From Yarrowia lipolytica (Eukaryota > Ascomycota > Dipodascomycetes > Dipodascales), in NCBI RefSeq assembly GCF_001761485.1, contig NC_090773.1, positions 3,286,001 to 3,350,000 of the forward strand: a DNA stretch of 64,000 nucleotides, read 5' to 3'. The notes under the pieces are model-generated. The model had not been told where the DNA came from and made no database searches. It was given only the letters and a program-made list of their open reading frames with translations. Positions within the stretch are counted from its first letter, which is position 1. The number at the start of each line of letters is the position of its first letter. Shown piece after piece: positions 44,990 through 56,707 of this stretch. The position numbers were made by a program, and so were the translations under genes.

Positions 44990-46013
44990 AACGCTGGTTG
45001 GTGGTGCGGAGTTGTGGTGTGTGGTGGAGATATTGTATTACAGTAGAGACGCATCTTACCATGTTGGGATACAGTAACCTTGAGAGGTGAAACTAGGGAG
45101 TCTATAAAAGTTGACAGAGCTACTAAAATTGCAGAAAAAGTGACTGGAAAGAATTAAAATCTCGCTGAAATCACGCTTTTTCAATTTCTGCGCCTCAGAA
45201 CCCACAATTGCCGGAATGGAGTGATGTTATGGTGTCAAGTATGATGAGGGCATTACTTGGCTTTGGGATGTTAAATCTAAGTAAAGCCAACAATGTTAAA
45301 AAATAGAAAAAGAAAAAAATATAAAAAAAAACTGATGTCTCGTAGACGATATCAGTTTTACAGAATGATCTCTGGATGGGTAATATCACCCTTATAATGT
45401 ACTCGTACCACGGTAGCTACAGTATAATGCCACTGGTGACCCCTTTTCACAATGGTTTGCTACCGGCATACCTTGGTTTTTATATATTTTTTATCTTAAT
45501 TTATTTAATCAATTTATAATTAATTTTAATTAATATTTTTTTCCTATTTTCCAATGAACTATGTTAAAAAAGGAAGGGACAACAGAACAGAGAACTACAG
45601 AACAGGACCCAATCATGCTATATATAACCAAAAAACATCAAAAAGAAGCACAAAGCCGAGCTCTACAGTCTAATACACCTTCATATTCACCTTGTCACAC
45701 AAATACTGGAGCTCGCGATACTCCTAGTGCTTCTCTACAGTCAGTCAGTCATCACCAGTGATAATGATTAAGGTCGCAGGTTCGAGTCTTGGGTGGGACT
45801 TAATTTAACGTTGTGGAAAAAATCCCCCCAAAAGCTGATTTCTATGTGATGACAGTCCCGGAGAGTCATCCTGATCTCTCCCGTTATTTTATTGTGTTGC
45901 CTCACACACATTCGGGACCCATGTCTGGACATGTCATCGCTCCCACTTGTGTCACGTGACAACCTAATCTTATCACAAATTATTTTTGTTAGTTCCAACT
46001 CGCACCAACCATC
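44990..46013. other. Intergenic, 1 kb
   Basis: Divergent region between CSN1 (minus) and the 779-residue gene (plus). AT-rich at 45290-45550. At about 45770-45797 lies a tRNA B-box-like sequence (GCAGGTTCGAGTCTTGG) without a matching tRNA body. A GTCACGTGAC is at about 45954, some 55 bp before the next start codon. Confidence 0.5.
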
Positions 46014-48353
46014 ATGCTCCGACCCGACTGGTACAGGCTGGCCAAGGGGCCCACGACCAAGCGGTATTTTTCGGTCGCTCACGTGACGCTCAAACCCCAC
46101 CCTGCGGCCTCTTCTCGCATGGCAGCGTCCGTTCCAACCTCCAGAACAGATGGATACTACAAGACCAATGCCCGAGTCAGGGGATACAAGAACAGACAGA
46201 GTAAAGGCAGCAACAAAGACGACAGCATTGACAACGTGAAATTCATCAGCAAAAAATACATTAATCAGGCAGAGGTCTACGAACAAGCGTCTCCTTCACG
46301 ACAAAAGAGTCTCCGTCACTCTGAACAGGTCAAACGGGACTATGACGCTTCTTTTCCGCCGTTGTATGCCCGGAGAGTCGATGTGGAGACGTCGAGGCTC
46401 CAAGAACAGCTCTACAGAGAAGATCTGAACCTGCGGCAGAAACTGGCAAAGTTGCCCCAGCAACGAGCTGTTGTGGGAGGTATCATTATGAAGATTGAAG
46501 CCAGTGTGAAGACCCGAGGCAAGGGCTGGATGAACCACGGTCAGGTGATCGAGGAACTGATCATTCGAGGAGACGTCTTTGAAGCTATTCTGGTGTTCAA
46601 ATGGTACAGAAAAGAAGAGAGTGTGAAGACCAACCTGGGGGAGATTCTCAAGGCTCTTCTTGCCAGCGAGTATCCCGGCTTGGCAGCCGATGTAGTCCAG
46701 CTGGCCCACCAGTGGCAAATTCCGCTTACATCATACCATATTGTGGCAGGTATCAAGGGTCTGAAGGAGACTGTGAATTCTGGGAATGCTGTGGAGAAGC
46801 TCAAAGCTGCCTATCAGATGTGCGACTGGGCTCTCGCTCCTTCTCCAGAGAATGGAAACGAGCCGCAATTCAAGGATGCGGAGTTTGTGCTACCCCACGT
46901 GCTGTTTTTCGCATGGAGAGTGCCCCACAATGCCAGAAATGAAGTTCTTCATCTCGTCAACAAAGTATGCCCTGCTTTCAAGGTGGACATTAGTCGAGCA
47001 GCGTTTCTGACACAGTACTTTGCGGGCGTAGCGTATCATGTGACTCCCAACGACGAGGAGGCTACGATTCAGACCGTTGAAGACGCTGTCAAGTTGCTTC
47101 AGAATGTGTCTCTTGTTGATGGAGGTCTGATGTCGTCTATCATTCTGGGTCTGAGAGAACAATTCAAGAACCCTGTGGACGACAGTCTGGAATGGGAGCA
47201 CGAGATTGGCGGTCTGAAATGGAAAAACGTGCTTGAAATCGCTTTCCGAGCTGTCAGACCGGATAGAAAACGATCTGGACCTCTTGCCCACATTGATGTA
47301 AAGCGGGAGCTGGCTACGTGTTCTCAGCTGCTCGGCATTTGTAATGTCTTGAACGACAACCAACTGGCCAGAAACTGGTTCCACAATTACGTGCTTCCTG
47401 TGGTTCTTGAAGCTCCTAACAAGGAGCTCAGCCAGTTGGACAAGAATGGCAATGTGCAAGTTCTCAACATTTTCAACGTGTTTGCAGCTTTGGATAAGAA
47501 CAACATTGCCACTGAAGACTCGCGAGACCTTTTCTTGTCTGTTATGAGTCGAATCCCCAACTTGGATTCTCGACCAGCTCTTTCTCGATTCATTGCAGAG
47601 ACTTCGAGACTTGAGAGAATCATTCTGAGCAAGTGCCATGACGAGGCCACCGCCAAAAAGGTCCGTCAGACCGTCGACTCCACCCACAAACGAATCCTCG
47701 GAGGTCTTCCACATACTTGTGTCATTTCACGATCTCTGATCAAGTCCTGGAGATACGCCATTGGCGACGCAGCTCGAGACTACCATCGAGTCCCCTACTT
47801 GCGGTCCGTGGCCATCGACCAGCTGTTCATGTGGGATCCCAAAATTTCGCAGAACAGATCGTTCCTCAAGTCGCCTGAAAACCTATGGGCGGTGGCGGAG
47901 ATCTACGAGCTGCTGCAGGCCGAGTATGTCATCATGCAGCGATCTAGTCCCAAAAAGACACAGAGCATCCAGCAGCTTCTTCACGTTATGATGCACAGAC
48001 TGTCGGCGTTTGTGCCTGGCGGAATGACTCCCGAGATTATCGATCACCACCGAGCCAACCAGGTGCTTATGAACATCATTTCCAAGAAGGCCATTCCCAT
48101 GCCGTATGACTCGGACGGAAAAGAACCCCAGTGGCTCATGGGACCGGAGTCCAAACCTGTCACTGCTGACGAGATAGCAAAGGCCAGAGTGACCAAGAAG
48201 TTTGGAGCCAGACCCAAGACCGAGCGAGCAGAAAAGACGGAAAAGAGACGCGGAACTAAACGACTGAGACACAAGCCTACCAAGGACAAGTCGCCAAGTG
48301 GAAACGAGATCCTCAACTCCATGTTGTCTATGCCGGACCAGTTCAAGCGATAA
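46014..48353 (+). CDS. Probable mitochondrial RNA/translation factor, PPR-like
   Basis: 779 residues. The start is basic with Tyr/Arg and no acidic residues until about 45, as in mitochondrial presequences. The middle (about 160-620) is alpha-helical and repetitive in character (for example HGQVIEELIIRGDVFEAILV), resembling fungal pentatricopeptide-type organelle RNA factors, but canonical 35-residue repeats cannot be counted by eye. The C-terminus is strongly basic (about 725-765, Lys/Arg-rich), suiting RNA binding. Such factors usually stabilise or help translate a single mitochondrial mRNA. I cannot name the orthologue. Single exon; ATG follows CACGTGAC by about 55 bp. Confidence 0.65.
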   Translation: MLRPDWYRLAKGPTTKRYFSVAHVTLKPHPAASSRMAASVPTSRTDGYYKTNARVRGYKNRQSKGSNKDDSIDNVKFISKKYINQAEVYEQASPSRQKSLRHSEQVKRDYDASFPPLYARRVDVETSRLQEQLYREDLNLRQKLAKLPQQRAVVGGIIMKIEASVKTRGKGWMNHGQVIEELIIRGDVFEAILVFKWYRKEESVKTNLGEILKALLASEYPGLAADVVQLAHQWQIPLTSYHIVAGIKGLKETVNSGNAVEKLKAAYQMCDWALAPSPENGNEPQFKDAEFVLPHVLFFAWRVPHNARNEVLHLVNKVCPAFKVDISRAAFLTQYFAGVAYHVTPNDEEATIQTVEDAVKLLQNVSLVDGGLMSSIILGLREQFKNPVDDSLEWEHEIGGLKWKNVLEIAFRAVRPDRKRSGPLAHIDVKRELATCSQLLGICNVLNDNQLARNWFHNYVLPVVLEAPNKELSQLDKNGNVQVLNIFNVFAALDKNNIATEDSRDLFLSVMSRIPNLDSRPALSRFIAETSRLERIILSKCHDEATAKKVRQTVDSTHKRILGGLPHTCVISRSLIKSWRYAIGDAARDYHRVPYLRSVAIDQLFMWDPKISQNRSFLKSPENLWAVAEIYELLQAEYVIMQRSSPKKTQSIQQLLHVMMHRLSAFVPGGMTPEIIDHHRANQVLMNIISKKAIPMPYDSDGKEPQWLMGPESKPVTADEIAKARVTKKFGARPKTERAEKTEKRRGTKRLRHKPTKDKSPSGNEILNSMLSMPDQFKR

Positions 48354-48952
48354 AAACATTGTACATAGGCTTGTAGCTGATGGCTACGAGCAGATGAGTG
48401 GGCAACTGTCACTCTGATTTATTAATATTGCATCTGATTGAGAGCGTATTTGTAGTACGATATGACAATAGGTACATACTGTACTCGTATTGTACATACT
48501 ATACTACAGAAGTAGACATTATTAGACCACAGAGCCAACAGATCACTATCAATACAAGTAGAAGACGGAGTCGGTCTCAATGAAGTGCTTTTCAGTCACG
48601 TGACGTCACTTATGACGGACTGCAGTATCTCCAATACAGTATTGACAGCTTAGCACAGCACACTCGTACGTAGTTGTAGGTAGATAATGTTAGTCAATTT
48701 TCTTTACCATTTCTTGACACTCTGTGAGACTGAATACTTCTAGAGATAAGGACCATTTGGTTCCATACAACCGAGTTGTTCTGCTGACTATTTCCGAGAC
48801 TAGGAGCCCCTTTCACGGTCAGTTGTCCTTTTACTTAGCGTCTCAACTACCGCACTTACCTTTATACTTCACCCCAGATTTTTACATTTTAACGTTACCA
48901 AGTCACTTCACCACCTCATCACCACCACTTCATCTCTACAGTACCAACTGAC
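48354..48952. other. Intergenic, 600 bp
   Basis: Tandem-orientation gap between the 779-residue gene and CSN4. It holds a GTCACGTGACGTCAC sequence near 48596 and GTACATACTGTACTCG words near 48473. A CT-rich stretch precedes the CSN4 ATG. Confidence 0.5.
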
Positions 48953-50104
48953 ATGTCCTCCATCTCAAACCGCATTGAGCAGATTAGCAGCTCGAAACCC
49001 GGCGCCAAGGACTATATCAACTATCTGCACTCGCTGTCGGCCGCCGCCGATCTCATTTCCTACGCCAAAGCCATCATCCAAATTCCCGATGGTGCCATTG
49101 TGGCTCGCCCGGTGCTGGCGGAGTTTGTCAGCTACACAAAGGGGTTGGCGGACGCGCGAGAAGAGGTGTTAATCGCCACTCTCGATGTTCTCAAGGAAAA
49201 AACCATCATTTTCGAGGAGCAGGAGTTTCTGGCACGAGAGGCACTGGCCGAAGTGTACGAGCAGAAAAACGAGTTCACCAAGGCCGCACGAGTGCTACAA
49301 GGCATGCGGCTGGACTCGGGACAACAGCATATCACCGACGACCAAAAAGTAGCCGTGTATGTGCGGATTGTGCGCATGTTGCTGGAGGATGAAGACGACG
49401 CAGGAGCAGAGACTTATCTTAACAAGTGCGCCCTGCTGATCCACAAGTGCAACGACCCCGCACAAAAGGTGCATTTCAAGCTATCGCAAGCGAGAATTTT
49501 CGATACCCGACGCAAGTTCCTAGACGCTACACGAAAGTACTACGAAATGTCACTGGAGGAGGCCGTGGATGCTGACGACAGACTGCAGTGTCTGCTGGCG
49601 GCCTCCAAGACTGCCATTCTGTCTCCCGCAGGGCCCCTGAGACAGAGAGTGCTCACTGCGCTCTACAAGGACGAAAGAAGTGTCCAGCTGCCTACGTTCA
49701 AGGTCCTTGAGCAGCTGTACGAGAACCGAATTCTGGACCAGGAGGACGTGAAGCAGTTTGCCGAAATGCTGGAGCCGCACCAGCTGGCTCTCATGGGCGA
49801 CGGAGTGACAGTTCTGCACCGAGCGGTGCTGGAACACAATCTGTTGGCCATTTCTAGAGTCTTTTCCTGCATCTCTTTTCCCAGAGTTGCAGCCTTGTTG
49901 GGCATGGAATTGACACAGGCAGAGGACACAATCGCCAACATGATCATTCAGGGCAGACTAAGTGGACGCATTGATCAGGTGTCGGGATTTGTCTACTTTG
50001 ATTCGGAGAAGAGCAATCTTAATGTCAGACAGAAGGCGTTGGTAAGGTTGGATGAGGTAGCAGAGAGAATTGCTGCAACTAGCAGAGATGTTAGGATTTA
50101 CTAG
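48953..50104 (+). CDS. CSN4: COP9 signalosome subunit 4 (PCI domain)
   Basis: 383 residues, near the family length of about 400. Helical repeats in the first half contain EQEFLAREALAEVYEQKNEF and AARVLQGMRLDSGQ, both close to CSN4 (REKLADIYE...AAKVLAGI). The LNKCALLIHK, RKFLDATRKYYEMS and ASKTAILSPAGPLRQRVLTA stretches are diagnostic. The PCI winged-helix part ends with NMIIQGRLSGRIDQVSGFVY. CSN4 bridges the CSN5-CSN6 catalytic pair to the PCI ring. Single exon. CSN1 of the same complex lies 4 kb away on the other strand. Confidence 0.93.
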   Translation: MSSISNRIEQISSSKPGAKDYINYLHSLSAAADLISYAKAIIQIPDGAIVARPVLAEFVSYTKGLADAREEVLIATLDVLKEKTIIFEEQEFLAREALAEVYEQKNEFTKAARVLQGMRLDSGQQHITDDQKVAVYVRIVRMLLEDEDDAGAETYLNKCALLIHKCNDPAQKVHFKLSQARIFDTRRKFLDATRKYYEMSLEEAVDADDRLQCLLAASKTAILSPAGPLRQRVLTALYKDERSVQLPTFKVLEQLYENRILDQEDVKQFAEMLEPHQLALMGDGVTVLHRAVLEHNLLAISRVFSCISFPRVAALLGMELTQAEDTIANMIIQGRLSGRIDQVSGFVYFDSEKSNLNVRQKALVRLDEVAERIAATSRDVRIY

Positions 50105-50674
50105 CTCTTCTCCAAGTCTTTTCTTCTTTGTTGTGATAGATTACTGGTTCTTGTGCTAATAAGCATGGCCCTGCCTGACTCGCTCCGCTGACATTGCCAA
50201 CTAGGAGACGTACCAAATACTGGTACTGACTCATGCGTTGATTCCGATGTTAGTATCGGCGCGGATCTGCATAAGGACCTGGCATGGGCGGGGTACCCAT
50301 CTGTCACAACGATACAGACGTTCCTTCGGCTTACTAACTGGGATGAGGCTAGCTTGGTAGAGATGGTTGAAAGAGGACCTACATTTGGTCTAGAAGTACC
50401 TTCCGCAACTACCTCCGCCGTCCTCTGTTGTGGTTATGAAGATACAAAATAGTCACTGCAATGAATTGGGTGCTAAAAAGCTACAGATGTACGGTACTGC
50501 ACTGTACCAGTACATGCTGGTACTACTGCACTGGGATATATCAAAACATAATAATATTAAAAGCCCCGATTTGGGCATTGTAGCGGGTTGGCACTACTTT
50601 TACGCTTGGAATGTTGGTCCTGGCCATACTTATGTCGGTCCAGGTGCACTCATGTTGGGCGCTGTGCGCTTCGT
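50105..50674. other. Intergenic, 570 bp
   Basis: Convergent gap between CSN4 (plus) and MET17 (minus), containing both 3' flanks. No gene or repeat of note. Confidence 0.5.
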
Positions 50675-52342
<1,668 letters not shown>

Positions 52343-52395
52343 TCAATCCAACGTACTCAGGTCAATGCGGGGGGTGGCTGACGCTAAATGCGGCA

Positions 52396-52480
52396 AGGTT
52401 TTTTTATTTATTTTTATTTTTATTTTTTATTTTTATTTTTATTTTAATTTTATTTTTATTGTTATTTTCAATTATTTTTC
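52396..52480. repeat. TTTTTA tract
   Basis: About 85 bp of TTTTTA/TTTTA words on the plus strand, like the tract at 5885-5935. Confidence 0.85.
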
Positions 52481-52955
52481 AAGTGAAGGAACAAAAGGGG
52501 ACCACCATCAGACTCGATCTGAGTGTGTGATGTTACTCAATTGAGCTGACTTGGTTGCTCAATGTGCTGGGGATCTCTTTTTCGGCCAGCTTCCATGGTG
52601 CTGGATCCGTCGTGTCTCCGGATACGCTGGTTGTCCACCACTTCAGTGCATGTGCTGCTCTCAATCTCGAGTTTCGTCATTTTTATTATGGCATTTCGTC
52701 ATTTCGAGTTTATTTGCGAATTGGAACTGTGTAGCGATTCAGAAGCTAGTCATAAGGTGTTATTATTAGTCATGTGCCTTGGCACGTGACTGGACGATGA
52801 TGACGTCCTCCGGACGTCATGAGTGTGTCATTATGGATGAATACTTGGTATCGCGTGGCTAGGTCACGTGGATAGTGACGTGCTTTAAAAAAATGTAAGG
52901 AAAGTTATGTTAATACGACTTCCGGAGCTCGTACTATTGGTGTATTGCTCTGTAG

Positions 52956-52994
52956 AGTAGGACGAGCGGAACCGCTCGAACCGCTCGTCCTACT
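52956..52994. repeat. Perfect 14-bp inverted repeat with 11-nt loop
   Basis: AGTAGGACGAGCGG at 52956-52969 is the exact reverse complement of CCGCTCGTCCTACT at 52981-52994. The loop (AACCGCTCGAA) contains a partial third copy of the right arm. It is GC-rich and would form a stable hairpin in RNA. Confidence 0.9.
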
Positions 52995-53070
52995 GATATC
53001 TTGAGGATTGACCCATTACCGATCCGTTACAAACTGAGCGCAGTGAGTAATTAGTATGGTAGAGAGCACG

Positions 53071-53160
53071 GCAGGAGACGGGAGGGGCGGTAGAAGACGG
53101 GAGGGGCGGTAGAAGACGGTAGGGGCGGTAGAAAACGGGAGGGTCGGTAGGAGACTGTAG
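53071..53160. repeat. GGAGGGGCGGTAGAAGACG minisatellite
   Basis: About four and a half copies of a 19-20 bp G-rich unit (GGAGGGGCGGTAGAAGACG). Confidence 0.85.
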
Positions 53161-54740
53161 GAGGCCGAGACCGTTGAAGACCGTACTCATACAAGTTTCC
53201 AATATATCAACACAACTCGTAATTTACTCGACTTGTACTCGCTCACTCACTACTCACTCACTCACTGGCCGTAATCGAACCGACAACCTTACATAACCCT
53301 ACCTGTCCAGTCTGTGATATCCTCTGAGCGTACGACTCATCCCACCCAACCCTCTCCCACAACTTACCCTGCAGTAGAGCCCATGTATAAAAATTGCACC
53401 GCCGAACACCACTTCTCCCCATCATAGCACAAGGTGAGTACTCCAGGAAGCCCATCATTTGATGATGAAACACTTACTCAGCTCACTCAGAGCTCTGCAA
53501 TGCTGATAACCTTCCTAACAACGCAACAATAACCTGACCCTTACCAGAAGCAAGTCGTGGTTCTGTAAACACAACTAACCCAGTCTAGATAGGTAATTGT
53601 CATTACTCAAGAGGAGCTGTAGACTGTAGAGTATTGGTCGTATTGGTCCATGGTCGATGATGAAACAAACATCTGCAAGTCCTAGCAATGGTCGCAAGAC
53701 TGAAATGCGGAAAACTTGTCACAAACTTTTCTGAGGCTTCAAAACTCCGACTTCGGTCTTGGTCTCGCACTACCCAATCACTCTTGCTCTCACTGTTGAT
53801 GTGCTCTGTTTTTTATGATCTTTCAATAATCACAACACAATTTAGTTGACAATTACTTGAAAAATTGAACCCAAACCACATCGATGGCCATAGTCAAGTA
53901 TACAAGTCCATCACACGAACACGGCCGCCGTGGCAGGCAACGCCATGTGATTGGAATCAGTCACGTGACCTCATAGAGACAATGCACATGATCTCACAGC
54001 TACCACCAAAGTGCACCCAAATTCACCATGCACCCAGCCTGGACCCAACATCCTCCTCTCGACAACGTCATATTATGTGCACGTGACTCATGTAAGCGAC
54101 TCCTATTCGTTCCATAGAGAATATCAGGTGATCGGACAAATCTTCCTAATCAAAATGATACTCTGAAAGCGCAGTTTCTGTTTCTACCACTTTTTTTTCT
54201 GCATACCACCGGTTTCCCCGTTGTTTAATCTTCCTGTATCTTCACCATATTTACTTGATATATAGTTGGGTTTGTTGAGTCACAAATGAACAACCATCTC
54301 ACTCAGTCAATAATGATCCTATTATTGTGTAACAAATTTCGTCACAGTCCTGATCACGTGGGGATTCAGATGATACCAGTTATGACATGAATCAAATAAA
54401 TAGAGGCTACATAAGACCGAGATGTTTTAGATAGCGAATGTATGTACATACTGTACATATGGTACAGACATGAATGTAAGTTCAAGTCACGTGCAATTCA
54501 CGTGACTTTCATGTTCAACTCGTGTGTATCGCGTGACTCGTTTTTCCGGTAGATCCTGGAGTGTTACATGGCTATTAAATAGTACGGCGATCTCTCTTCA
54601 CTATTTTAATACGGCCCATTCCTCTCCAATACAACTTCAGACTATTGCACCACTCAAACACGACAATCTATTAGTGCTATCCTCCTCCTTGTTAATTCTT
54701 TAGCCTGTGAAGATCCAGTAACAGTAGTTGGGTCGGTCTT

Positions 54741-54777
54741 CCAGTGGTGCTTTAACGGCACCTAGTGCCGGCACTGG
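54741..54777 (-). other. Nested hairpin in PHO85 3' flank
   Basis: Outer arms CCAGTG/CACTGG (54741-54746 and 54772-54777) enclose a 6-bp stem CGGCAC/GTGCCG with a 3-nt loop (54756-54770). It lies about 55 bp past the PHO85 stop and may be part of the mRNA 3' end. Confidence 0.5.
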
Positions 54778-54832
54778 CAGGAAGCAATGATACTTGAACC
54801 CATGCTCCCACAGGTTTTGCGGTTGATGCAGC

Positions 54833-55717
54833 TTACTGATGGTACTCGGCAAACCAAGGATGCTCAAGACTCTGTCTAGCCGTGATTCGGTTCTCCGGCT
54901 TGAGCTGCAGCAGCGACAAGAGCAGATCTAGCGCCACGTTATCAATCTGGGGGATGATGACTCGGAGGTCCTGGGGAGCATAGACCTGGAAGTTGGATCG
55001 GTAATTGGGCAGCGACGAGATATTGGGCCACGTGCTCTCGTTGGGCGTGCCCATGAGCTTGAAAATGTGTTGCAGCTGGTCGTCGTTGGAAGATCCGGGG
55101 AACAGAGGCCGGCCAGTGAACATCTCGGCCATGATGCAGCCTGCAGACCAGATGTCGATGGAGGTGGAGTAGGTTCTGGATCCAAGGAGCACATCCGGAG
55201 CCCGGTACCACAGCGTCACGACCTCGTTGGAAAAGGTGTTAACGGGGATTCCAAACGCTCGGGCCAGACCAAAGTCAGCCAGCTTGAGCTGTCCCTTGGC
55301 GTTGATGAGCAGGTTCTGGGGCTTGAGGTCTCTGTGTAGAACCCGGTTGTCGTGGCAGAAGAGAATGCCACGGAGTAGCTGGTACATGAACCACTTGACC
55401 TGCTTGGTCTCCAGCGCGCCCTTGTTGCCATTGGTGTCCATGAACTTTTTGAGATCCTTGTCCATGTACTCAAACACCAGATTCAGCTTGTTTTCCGTGT
55501 GGATCACGTCGTACAGCGTCACAATGTTTTCGTGCTTAAGCTCCTTCATCAGCGAGATTTCTCGGATGGCCGTGGAAGGCGTGCCCTCTTCACTGTCCAG
55601 GTTAATTTCCTTGAGCGCCACAAGCTGGCCCGTGGTTCGGTTGCGGCCCTTGTACACCGTGGCGTACGTGCCTTCTCCGAGCTTCTCCAGCTGCTGGAAT
55701 TGCGATGACGTGTTCAT
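54833..55717 (-). CDS. PHO85: PHO85, cyclin-dependent kinase
   Basis: 294 residues. All kinase landmarks are present: glycine loop [11 protein letters not shown] (14-24), Lys36, the cyclin-binding helix PSTAIRE (47-53), HRDLKPQN with catalytic Asp130, DFG (148-150) and the [12 protein letters not shown] activation-segment end. The stretches [20 protein letters not shown] and [12 protein letters not shown] are nearly identical to budding-yeast Pho85, distinguishing it from Cdc28, which has PSTAIRE in another context. With Pcl cyclins it controls phosphate response, glycogen and cell-cycle entry. Single exon here, whereas budding-yeast PHO85 has an intron. Confidence 0.96.
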   Translation of the reverse strand: MNTSSQFQQLEKLGEGTYATVYKGRNRTTGQLVALKEINLDSEEGTPSTAIREISLMKELKHENIVTLYDVIHTENKLNLVFEYMDKDLKKFMDTNGNKGALETKQVKWFMYQLLRGILFCHDNRVLHRDLKPQNLLINAKGQLKLADFGLARAFGIPVNTFSNEVVTLWYRAPDVLLGSRTYSTSIDIWSAGCIMAEMFTGRPLFPGSSNDDQLQHIFKLMGTPNESTWPNISSLPNYRSNFQVYAPQDLRVIIPQIDNVALDLLLSLLQLKPENRITARQSLEHPWFAEYHQ

Positions 55718-56707
55718 TGGTGGTGGTGGTGGACGACTGTGTGTGGTGACGACTCAGTTGGCAGCTGTACTTGAGTTTTAGATGTTGACGACGTGCATGG
55801 AGCTGGTTGGGACAAGCAGTAGAGCAAACCGTGAGCAAAGGGGGAAAACCACAGGAGACGGACAAAAGGGTCCGAGTGGTAAAAAAGAAGAGAAAACAAG
55901 AAGGGAAAAAACAAGACCCCAAGCACATCTATATATATATATATATATATATACCCCCACAGCTCTAAATTGCTCTCAAACTGGACCGCCGAAATCCAGA
56001 TCCATTTTTCACCAAATGCACCATCACGTGTCAAGAAGTATAAAATTACTTGAACTATGAGTCAGCGGAGGTAGGAGAATGGTTCATTGTAGATGATAAA
56101 ATAAGGACTTATTTGAGTCCAAATTCACGCCAAATGGTACTGTAGTTGCTTCTCACGTGATTCCAATTCTCCGCGTGTTTCTGGATCCATTTCAACCCTA
56201 CTTACAGAGTCGTCCTGTACCCCCATCAAATCCAACTAATATTCACTATTTACTTAACGGATTACTCGACAACATAGAACAATATTCCAAGGTCGGGTTT
56301 CGGCCCACGTGACATCTGATCCCTAAAGATCCGGTTTGAGTTGTATGTTTCGGATGACTCAATGGTCCTCTTCTTTCTCTTTCCCCCACGAATGAGTCAT
56401 AACCTGTCTTTCCTGTTCGGTTGTGCGGCGGCGGTGACTCTAGGCGGGGTGAGTGGTGAGGGGTGGCTTGAAATGCTCAAAAGTGGGTCGAATTGGACAT
56501 TTGAAATTCCAGTGGATTTCTCGTCCGATTGCAATCATATTTATGTAATTATTTCTTCACAATTCCCACTCCAACACCCACAGAGTCCCCCGTTTGCTCT
56601 TCCTTCATGTCCCCCTGGCGCATTAACTTTTCGCCGTGCATCACAATGGAAAATCAAATCAGACAGAAAAACAATAGCGACCCGTTTGACCCTCTACCAG
56701 TCACGCC
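55718..56707. other. Intergenic, 1 kb divergent promoter
   Basis: Shared upstream DNA of PHO85 (minus) and TRM44 (plus). It has a TA dinucleotide run at 55928-55952 and CACGTG sites near 56026, 56154 and 56307. A 180-codon open frame crosses its right part but shows no homology. Confidence 0.55.
55928..55952. repeat. TA dinucleotide microsatellite
   Basis: About twelve TA units, 210 bp upstream of the PHO85 start codon. Confidence 0.95.

Noticed and set aside
53262-53300. Minus-strand GGTTCGATTACGGC as a tRNA T-arm
   Set aside because: Four of five stem pairs form, but no A-box or acceptor stem is found and the flank is a CTCA simple repeat.
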